From assembly GCA_964354135.1 (NCBI GenBank), contig CAYGZA010000221.1:1-11595 (forward strand): a stretch of 11,595 nucleotides of DNA. The letters are read 5' to 3'. Shown in pieces: positions 1-6,161 of the stretch; the stretch's first letter is position 1; each line of letters starts with the position of its first letter. The stretch is from CAYGZA01 sp964354135. Lineage in GTDB: Bacteria; Planctomycetota; Planctomycetia; Pirellulales; Thermoguttaceae. Position numbers and translations under genes: made by a program. The notes beneath the pieces were generated by a model. It had not been told where the DNA came from. It did not search any database and saw nothing but the letters and a program-made list of their open reading frames with translations.

Positions 1-134
1 AACGGCCACTTCTTCCAAAACGCGAAACTCTTGAACTGAAAACGGCACTAGCGATAATGATACAGCGGACACAACTTCTACCATTCGCGCTGCAACGCTC
101 GTCGTTCAACTCGCGTTGCGCTTACTTGGACGTT

Positions 135-139
135 GGGAG
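135..139 (+). promoter_or_regulatory. Ribosome binding site that decides the hydrolase start
   Basis: GGGAG lies 7 nt upstream of an in-frame TTG at 147. The more distal ATG at 57 has no Shine-Dalgarno-like sequence and would put about 30 polar residues ahead of the secretion signal. Starting at 147 gives a normal signal peptide. Confidence 0.6.
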
Positions 140-146
140 TCTGGCG

Positions 147-1955
147 TTGAGACTTGAGCGTTTCGTTCGTCTAGCCTTGGCCTTCATCGTCCTGAGCCCT
201 TCGGCGACGGCCGGGGAGCCGACGGCCAAGGCCGCGCATCGCGCAGGGCAGACGTTCATCACTTGGCAGGAGGTCGAGGGGGCGAAGGAGTATCGCGTCT
301 ATCGGGCGGCGGAGCCGATAAGAGATCCGGCGCGGGCGGCGTGCGTGGGCAGCGTGGACGAGGATTCCACGCTGAACTTCCGAGCCGCGGCCGGCGACAT
401 CCTTGAGAAGCAGCAGAAGAACAAGGACATCAAGAGACCTCCGAGGCCGGAGAGGCTGGTAAAGCGCGATTTGGAGGTGGATGACCGGTTGGCGGCCGCA
501 CGCGCAGACCCCGCTTACCACGTTGTGATTGAGCCAGCCGGCAAGCCGCTTGGCGACGACGTGGGGCTTTTCGTCTACACGGCCAAGAACGACGAGACCG
601 CCCACTACGCCATCGCGGCCGGCGAAAAGATCGTCGCGGTCAGCGGGCCTGTGAGCGAACGCGTAGCCATGCCCGAGCCCGTTCCCCAGGGCGATGAGCG
701 CAGCTACGTGCACTGGGTGGACGACGTGGGCACGGCGCAGTATCCCGCCATGGGCAACCGCGCCAGCTATGCCTTCAACTTCGTGTTCGTGCCCAGCCGC
801 CAGCCGGGCCCGCGACCGCTCCTGATTCTGCCGCACGCGCGCGGCGGTAACTACCGGATGGGCCACCGGAACTGGCGGCCAGGGCCACCGCACGTGCTCG
901 TGCCCGACGACGACCCCTGGGCGCCGGGCGACGTGAAGGGCCGCGCCGCGCCCTACTTCACCATGTGGTATGGCTACAATTCCAACTGCGGCACGGGCCG
1001 GCCCCTCGCCGAAGGCGTCAACGTGAACTACACCGATCGGCGGCTGACTTGGACGATTGAGTGGGTCCGCCGCCGCTTCGAGGTGGACTCGACGCGCATC
1101 ACCATGACCGGCGGCTCGATGGGCGGCATCGCCTCGGTCTTCCATGCCCTGCGCCATCCGGACCTGCTCGCCGCCGTTTTCGCTAACGTGCCGGTCCTTG
1201 ACTTCGGCGCGATCTGGGCGAACAACGAACTCTACGTTGCGCCCATGTGGGGTAAGCCGGGCGAGAAGATCAAGTCATGGGACGGCGTGGACGTCTATGA
1301 CGCCATGCGCGCCGCGTGGTATGCCGAGAGCCATCCCGAGACCGACTTCCCGCTCATGGTGATCCTCGTGGGCAAGAACGACACCACCGTGGGCTGGGCG
1401 GACAAGCCGATCTTCTTCCGCGCGATGGAGGCCACGCGCCACGGCGGCTGTTTCTATTGGGATGGACGGGGCCACGGCGCTCAGCCGAAGGACCATCGCT
1501 ACTGGTATCAGGGCCGCGTGCCGCCGCCCGACATGGCCAACCTCGCCGAGAAAGGGCCGATCGAGGTGGACTTCCTCGCGTTGCGCCGCGACCGGAGCTA
1601 TCCCGCCTTCTCGCGCTGCTCACTCAACGACGACCCCGGCGATGGCCGGTCTGAAAGCGGCTCGCCCCATGGTCAGATCAACGGCTATCTCCTCTGGGAC
1701 ACGAGCGACATCGTGGATACACCCACGCGCTGGGAGATGACGCTCAAGCTGACTCCCGGCGCGCCAAGAGACGACTGCACGGTGGACGTGACCCCGCGTC
1801 GGCTTCAGGCGTTCAAAGTGGCCAAGGGCGAGAAGGTTCGCTGGGCCGTCCAGAGCGGCGCCAGCGGCGAGGTCGTGGCCGACCAGTGGACCCTCATCAC
1901 AATCCCCTCCGTCCGCGTCACCAAGCCGGGCACGCGGCTGCGAATCGAAAAGTAG
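147..1955 (+). CDS. Secreted alpha/beta-hydrolase (esterase-like), N-terminal Fn3-like region
   Basis: Probable exported serine esterase or hydrolase; the substrate is unknown. From the TTG start at 147 (602 residues) the N-terminus is a typical signal peptide: RLERF, then the hydrophobic LALAFIVLSPSATAG. Residues of about 30-75 (TFITWQEVEGAKEYRVYRA) read like a fibronectin-III strand pattern. The catalytic fold follows, with nucleophile Ser324 in GGSMGG, a probable acid Asp412 in GKNDTT and His443 in GHGAQ. The order Ser-Asp-His and the LILPHARGG oxyanion-type strand match the PHB-depolymerase/peptidase-S9-like alpha/beta-hydrolase fold. A beta-rich tail of about 120 residues closes the protein. 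The ATG at 57 would extend it to 632 residues but lacks a ribosome binding site. No intact partner gene lies next to it; the following oxidoreductase is a remnant. The fold is secure, the substrate is not. Confidence 0.85.
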   Translation: MRLERFVRLALAFIVLSPSATAGEPTAKAAHRAGQTFITWQEVEGAKEYRVYRAAEPIRDPARAACVGSVDEDSTLNFRAAAGDILEKQQKNKDIKRPPRPERLVKRDLEVDDRLAAARADPAYHVVIEPAGKPLGDDVGLFVYTAKNDETAHYAIAAGEKIVAVSGPVSERVAMPEPVPQGDERSYVHWVDDVGTAQYPAMGNRASYAFNFVFVPSRQPGPRPLLILPHARGGNYRMGHRNWRPGPPHVLVPDDDPWAPGDVKGRAAPYFTMWYGYNSNCGTGRPLAEGVNVNYTDRRLTWTIEWVRRRFEVDSTRITMTGGSMGGIASVFHALRHPDLLAAVFANVPVLDFGAIWANNELYVAPMWGKPGEKIKSWDGVDVYDAMRAAWYAESHPETDFPLMVILVGKNDTTVGWADKPIFFRAMEATRHGGCFYWDGRGHGAQPKDHRYWYQGRVPPPDMANLAEKGPIEVDFLALRRDRSYPAFSRCSLNDDPGDGRSESGSPHGQINGYLLWDTSDIVDTPTRWEMTLKLTPGAPRDDCTVDVTPRRLQAFKVAKGEKVRWAVQSGASGEVVADQWTLITIPSVRVTKPGTRLRIEK

Positions 1956-1996
1956 AACCGCGGAGACCCGATTCGCTGAGACAAATTGCAGCCTGA

Positions 1997-2793
1997 AAAC
2001 AACCAGCCGAGGAAGCGCATGAACAAATCGCCAAGCTGAATGGGCAATACGGTGAGAAGGGGACCGTCAAGGCGTATGGATCAACCGCGGAGGTTGCGGT
2101 GCCAGCGGACCTCGACTTCGACGCCTGGATGGGGCCTTCCCTCATGGTCCCGTACACCGCGGATCGCGCTACCTGCTGGGGCGGATACCATTGTCCCGAA
2201 ACCTCCCTGGGCTTCATCGCCGGCTGCGGCATCCACGAGCTGGGGCTCGCACAATGGGGCAACAAGGCCGATCATACCAGCCCGATCCGGTATGCGGGGA
2301 CCGGCCATGTGCCCGCGGAGGGCGTCTTCCGAACGCTGGAACGCTGGGACGTGACGTGCGATTACCAGAACGGAGTGAAACTGCGTTTCATGGACTTCCG
2401 GACGGCCAGGCCGGTGGCCACGCAGTATCTTCCCAGTTGGCATGACGGCGACGGCGTGGTTTTCCACGGAACCGAGGGATGGATTAGCGATGCAGAAGGT
2501 TTCTGCACCAGCAACAACTCGTTGTGGAAAGTCAAGTTCAACTCCAGCGATGAACAACTCGGGGTCTCCCCGGAACACAACCGGAACTTCATCGACTGCG
2601 TCAAGTCGCGTCAGGAGACCATCTGCTCGGTGGAAATGGCGATCCGCTGCGACACGATCTGTCAGATGACGAACATCGCCGCGCAGACGGGGCGGGTGAT
2701 CGATGGGACCCCGAGAATGAGGTGATCGTCGGCGACGCAAAAGCGTCGCAGATGCTCACCCGACCTTACCGCAACCAATGGAAAGTCTGGTAG
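1997..2793 (+). pseudogene. Gfo/Idh/MocA-family oxidoreductase remnant, C-terminal half, frameshifted
   Basis: The frame is open from 1997, directly after an in-frame TGA at 1994-1996. Recognisable family sequence includes VPADLDFDAWMGPS (from 2099), the conserved-His segment GIHELGLAQWGN, EGWISDAEGF, HNRNFIDCVKSRQ and the tail helix MTNIAAQTGR. The N-terminal Rossmann domain, with its GxGxxG and EKP motifs, is absent, so NAD(P) binding is lost. Intact family members usually run to about 350-450 residues. Near 2701 the frame changes: the main frame ends in an aberrant tail at TGA 2723-2725, whereas the frame starting at 2701 reads RWDPENEVIVGD and on to RPYRNQWKVW before TAG 2791-2793. That is the usual planctomycetal ending, so one nucleotide appears to be missing. 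A GTG at 2099 could start a 209-residue product, but it would be half a protein. The upstream boundary of homology is uncertain. Confidence 0.8.
2732..2749. repeat. Perfect 7-bp hairpin with AAAA loop
   Basis: GCGACGC, an AAAA loop and GCGTCGC form a perfect stem-loop just past the premature TGA (2723-2725) of the oxidoreductase remnant. No T-tract follows, so it is a weak terminator candidate. It lies in what was coding sequence (VGDAKASQ) and may be accidental. Confidence 0.5.
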
Positions 2794-2801
2794 ACCAGAC
2801 T
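2784..2801. repeat. Perfect 8-bp inverted repeat over the ancestral stop codon
   Basis: AGTCTGGT and ACCAGACT, separated by AG, form a stem-loop that includes the ancestral TAG stop (2791-2793). It is not followed by a T-run. It could stabilise a 3' end or be part of a small repeat family; the sequence alone does not decide. Confidence 0.5.
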
Positions 2802-3161
2802 ATCGAAGGCCGAAGCCTCTCAATCCACGCTCCACCACCAAAGAACTAAAGGTTGGGCAAAGCCATCTTCGGCTGATGATGACAAACGGCGAGTCGGGAG
2901 GTGGTCCAGTTGTGGAAGGGGAGAAACCGACCCACGAGGATCGAAGGGCGAACAACGCCTCGCAACGTATTGCCCACTCCGGCGGGTCGCCAAACGTTGA
3001 AGGCAGGTGTTCACGTGTCGCGCCCCTGTCGCATCGACTCATCCCTTTTCTCGGAATCGCAACAAACCACCGGATTTCTGCCCAGCGTCCGTCCGTTTGG
3101 GCATCTGGGTCGTCCCGGCCACGAGCCTTCTCAGAAAACGCCCCCACCGTGGCCTCTGCCG
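2802..3161. other. Intergenic stretch with no recognisable gene
   Basis: About 360 bases lie between two convergent gene remnants. Short frames are open on both strands, as expected for this base composition, but none has a recognisable motif, credible start signal or domain. It is probably degraded sequence. Confidence 0.6.
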
Positions 3162-3182
3162 AAAAACCCACCTAACCGGGTG
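3162..3182 (-). terminator. Weak intrinsic terminator candidate after the recD2 remnant
   Basis: Read on the minus strand, 8 nt after the TAA stop of the helicase remnant, CACC-CGGTTA-GGTG forms a short stem-loop followed by GG and five T residues. The stem is only 4 bp, so the call is tentative. Confidence 0.35.
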
Positions 3183-3190
3183 CCTTTGCC

Positions 3191-3960
3191 TTACATGCCC
3201 TGCAACCGTCTCCTCAGCGCCGTGTACCGGCGGCTCGTATCCTCCCTCCTCACCGCCATCCCCAGGGCCTTCTTCGTGCCCACCAGAACCACCAGCCGCT
3301 TGCCCCTCGTGACGGCCGTGTAGAGCAGGTTCCGCTGGAGCATTATGTAGTGCTGGGTGTGAACCGGGATCACAACACAAGGGAACTCCGATCCCTGGCT
3401 CTTGTGGATGGACAGCACGTAGGCCAGGGCCAACTCGTCCAGGTCACCGAAGTCGTACTCGACCTGCCGCCCCTCGAAGTTCACGACCATCTCTTGCTCG
3501 ATGCGGTTGATCTTCTCGATCACCCCCAGATCCCCGTTGAACACGTCCCGGTTGTAGTCGTTCTCGGTCTGGATCACCCGGTCCCCGGGCCGACCGATGG
3601 AAGCTGATCTACGTCCCCCACCAAGACCACGCAGGCACTGGAGGGAACCGCCCGGAGGAACTGGTGCCCCAGCACCACGTCCACCATGGAGACCTCGTCC
3701 AGGACGAACAGGTCACCCTTCAGTGGGTTCTGCTGGTTCCGTTTGAACTCCCCGGTCGCCGGGTCGAATTCAAGCAAGCGGTGGACGGTCTTTGCAGTTC
3801 GCCCAGTCGTTTCGGCCAGCCGTTTGGCTGCCCGCCCGGTCGGTGCAGCCAGGACACACTTGAGCTTCTTGGCGGCGAAGATTTCCAGGATGCTCCGCAC
3901 CAAGGTGGTCTTGCCCACGCTTGGCCCACCGGTGATGACCAGTATCTTGTGGCGGGACAT
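3191..3960 (-). pseudogene. recD2: RecD2-type DNA helicase remnant with internal out-of-frame deletion
   Basis: This is a relic of an SF1B 5'-3' DNA helicase (RecD2/ExoV alpha-like), normally about 700-750 residues. From MSRHK (3960) the first part shows Walker A GGPSVGKTT, APTGRAAKRL, TVHRLLEFDP, the Walker B-type DEVSMVD and motif III GDVDQLPSVGPG, then hits a TGA (3576-3574). A second frame takes over at once with GDRVIQTENDYNRDVFNGDLG, motif V VLSIHKSQGSEFP and motif VI RNLLYTAVTRGK, ending at a normal-looking terminus (TALRRRLQGM) at 3191. By comparison with the family, roughly 120 residues between motif III and the GDRVIQ segment are missing, including the region of motif IV. The N-terminal third, upstream of Walker A, is also missing: the glycosyltransferase gene ends at 4030. 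Neither fragment can be an active helicase. The last Gly of the usual GGPG in Walker A is Ser. Confidence 0.88.
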
Positions 3961-4029
3961 AGGATAGCCGCTGGCACGCGCCAGCCCGAGAACGCCTCGA
4001 TGCCGACCCCACGAGAGAGTCAAGGCGCC

Positions 4030-5925
4030 TCATTCGGGTTCCAAGGCACCCGGGGGATTTGTTTCGGTCAAGTGACTGTATTTGCCCAACGCTCCGAAGA
4101 CAACCGGATCGAAGCGGCTCGTGCGGTAGATCTTCTCGCGCCGGGTGCATTCGGCGTTGGCCCAGTTCTGGATGGCGGTCTGGGAACCGGTTACGGAATT
4201 CCGCGTGGTCTGGTCCGGGTGTTGGCGGTAGAGCACGGACGGCCGCCGGGAGAAGGCCATCCGCACTCCGGCATAGTATGCCCGAAGGTAGAACTCGATG
4301 TCCAAGGTGCAGCGGTTCCGCATGGGGTCACCGAAGTCGGCGAACCCGCCGAGGGCCACGAAGGCATCCTTGCGCATCACGGCCGTGGGGTTGTGGAGGA
4401 ACCACAGAATCCCGGGCTTGGGCAACGACGGCACCGTGACGCGTCCGCAGCGGCGAACCGCCGCGGGAGTTGTGCCACGTGGCGCGGTCCCGCCGGGTTG
4501 ATGCACGTGGAACGCGCGGAAAGCGCTGCCTAGTATGCCGGCGCCCGTCAATCGGAGGAGGTTCCCAGCCCAGTGAAGCCGCTGCGGCAGGCTGACGTCG
4601 TCGGCGTCACCTACGGCAACCAGCCCCGTCTCCAGGCAAGGAACGACGTTGTTAAACGAGGTGAACGGGCCAAGGTTCTGGAGGTTGCGATAGATTCGGA
4701 CCTGGGGATGGTCGCGTAGGGCCCCGAGCAACGGTCGTTCGTCCTCGGGGCTGGCGTCGTCAACGAGGTGAATCACCACGTCCGCGCCCTCCTGGCAAAG
4801 CAGGGCCTCGACCGACTCGCGCACGTAATCGAGACGCGTGAAGAATGGGACGACCACGTCGCAGGCGACCCGCGCCGTCGGAAAGCCGCGGGCATGGTGG
4901 TGAAGGCAACCGTCGCGGGGCTGATATCGGGGAGGCGGCCCGAGCGGGCCCTCCGCCCACACTGCCTCCGCGTCTACGGTAATCTCGCGGGCCAAGAGGA
5001 TCGCGCGTCCCTCGTGGTAAGCCCGCCAGACCAGCTCCGCGTCGTCGTCTCCCTGGCGGCCGGCGACACCGCCCATGTCAACCAGGGAGTCGCGGCGGAG
5101 CACGAGCGTCGGCCAAGGAAGAAAGCGGCCGTAAGCGGAGCCCACCTCGGCGGGGACCACGTCCCCTGGGGGCGTTCGCATCACCGCGGCGAGAATCTCG
5201 GCACCGTGGTCCTCCATCAATCCCACGCTGTAAGAAACTCGATAGGGGCGGCTGGTCGTCCTCGGGTCTTGGAGGGCCACGTACGGGGTGCGAAGCTCGG
5301 CGACCAGGTCGTGCAGCGCCGCCAGGGGGCTTTGCCGCCGGGGACTACGGCGGACGAAGACCTCGCCGTGGTTTGCGAAGTGCTCGACCACGTCCCGGCC
5401 GCCGCCGCCGTTGTCCACCAGGTGGACCACCGTGGCCGCGGCCTGCTGGCTGAGCACGCTTTGGATCGCCCGCTTGGTCTGGTTGGACGAGTCGTCGCAA
5501 CAAAGGACCACGTCGCAGGCATAGGTCCGCCCGCGGGATAGGTACTCTTGCGCCGGCGTGTTTGCCCAGACCCCTCCTGGGAGCGAGGTTGGGCCGGGCC
5601 ATGCCAGCAGGTTATCCGTGGCCCAGCGCTTCAATGCGGAGGCCTCCCGCAAGTCGCAGCCTGCTATGCCGCCACGCTCGATGATCGAAGAGGCAGCCCG
5701 GTAGAGGGCCGAGGCGATCACCGGGTTGATCTGCTCGGGAGTCGGACGGTCATTGCGCGAACATGCCTCGCAGGCGTCGCGCCGCACCATGCACAGCGCG
5801 TCGTCGGGCACTCCGGCGAGCGCCTTCACCAGCCCGCAGACGGCCGCCTCCTGGGGGCCATTGCCGGTGAACCGCTGGCGAAAGGCACACGACGCAAGGT
5901 CCGCCTCGTCTGCGGAGACATTCAT
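4030..5925 (-). CDS. Tandem GT2-type glycosyltransferase with Cys-rich N-terminal domain
   Basis: This 631-residue protein has no signal peptide or membrane segment, so it should be cytoplasmic. Residues 1-110 form a domain I cannot name, with cysteines at 13, 30, 45, 52, 55 and 90, a DACEAC motif, and INPVIASALYRA followed by GGIAGC. Residues of about 136-330 form a first GT-A-like domain starting ACDVVLCCDD; where the metal-binding DxD should be it reads VALQDP, so it may be inactive. Residues of about 354-600 form a second GT2-like domain starting ACDVVVPFFTR, with HLVDDAS, a clear DADD motif (440-443) and an LDIEFYLRAYYAG segment at the usual catalytic-base position. The matching starts suggest internal duplication. 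The ATG at 5925 is chosen because it overlaps the stop of the small upstream gene as ATGA; GGAG lies about 11 nt upstream. The donor sugar and acceptor are not readable; the co-translated small protein is an obvious candidate acceptor. Confidence 0.8.
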   Translation of the reverse strand: MNVSADEADLASCAFRQRFTGNGPQEAAVCGLVKALAGVPDDALCMVRRDACEACSRNDRPTPEQINPVIASALYRAASSIIERGGIAGCDLREASALKRWATDNLLAWPGPTSLPGGVWANTPAQEYLSRGRTYACDVVLCCDDSSNQTKRAIQSVLSQQAAATVVHLVDNGGGGRDVVEHFANHGEVFVRRSPRRQSPLAALHDLVAELRTPYVALQDPRTTSRPYRVSYSVGLMEDHGAEILAAVMRTPPGDVVPAEVGSAYGRFLPWPTLVLRRDSLVDMGGVAGRQGDDDAELVWRAYHEGRAILLAREITVDAEAVWAEGPLGPPPRYQPRDGCLHHHARGFPTARVACDVVVPFFTRLDYVRESVEALLCQEGADVVIHLVDDASPEDERPLLGALRDHPQVRIYRNLQNLGPFTSFNNVVPCLETGLVAVGDADDVSLPQRLHWAGNLLRLTGAGILGSAFRAFHVHQPGGTAPRGTTPAAVRRCGRVTVPSLPKPGILWFLHNPTAVMRKDAFVALGGFADFGDPMRNRCTLDIEFYLRAYYAGVRMAFSRRPSVLYRQHPDQTTRNSVTGSQTAIQNWANAECTRREKIYRTSRFDPVVFGALGKYSHLTETNPPGALEPE

Positions 5926-6161
5926 GCCGGCGGCGGCTCCGGACGCGGGGGCGCGATCGGCGGGAGCGGAACGCACCCGTAGGTGATGGTCTGGCCCACA
6001 TAGTCGCCGGGCAACCCTGGCGGCACCTCAAAGACGTAGTTCGGGGCACAGTGGTCTTCGGATTGATTCCAGCTCTCGCCGTCCCATTCGTAGACGCAGT
6101 ACCCCCCAGGGGGGCCGCTCTGGATGCTGCCCACATCGTTGGGAGAGGTCTGTTCGATCAT
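5922..6161 (-). CDS. Small acidic Cys/Pro-rich protein of unknown function
   Basis: This 79-residue protein matches no family I know. It has three cysteines (22, 38, 63), an aromatic core GGYCVYEWDGESW, an NQS sequon at 32-34, a PPGLPGDYVGQ segment and a proline-rich tail (VPLPPIAPPRPEPPPA); 16 of its residues are Pro. It has about ten Asp/Glu, no Lys and one Arg, so it is strongly acidic. There is no signal peptide. It is convincing as a gene: AAAGGG lies 5 nt upstream of its ATG, the ATG overlaps the stop of the kinase gene as ATGA, and its own stop overlaps the glycosyltransferase start in the same way. It could be a modified peptide or protein substrate, or an adaptor or scaffold with a proline-rich tail. 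The sequence does not choose between these. Confidence 0.75.
   Translation of the reverse strand: MIEQTSPNDVGSIQSGPPGGYCVYEWDGESWNQSEDHCAPNYVFEVPPGLPGDYVGQTITYGCVPLPPIAPPRPEPPPA

Noticed and set aside
57..146. Integron attC-like look of the region before the hydrolase: GCAACG and CGTTGC arms and TTGGACGTTGGG.
   Set aside because: No matching left core site (RYYYAAC) pairs with the right one, the final core base does not fit GTTRRRY, and the stem has a bulge. There is no integrase or second cassette.
171..1157. Minus-strand frame of 328 residues inside the hydrolase gene.
   Set aside because: The hydrolase frame has a signal peptide and catalytic triad; the antisense product is His/Arg/Ala-rich and featureless.
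2802..3161. Short frames on both strands between the two remnants.
   Set aside because: Overlapping frames in several phases without motifs, start signals or neighbour logic; nothing supports a real gene.
3664..5541. Plus-strand frames at 3664-4533 and 4768-5541.
   Set aside because: They lie opposite the helicase remnant and the glycosyltransferase, with low-complexity translations and no start signals.
5926..5976. Upstream ATG at 5976 for the glycosyltransferase.
   Set aside because: It would overlap the small gene by 55 bases, and the extra residues are an Ala/Pro-rich shadow of that gene's proline tail. The ATGA overlap at 5922-5925 is far more natural.
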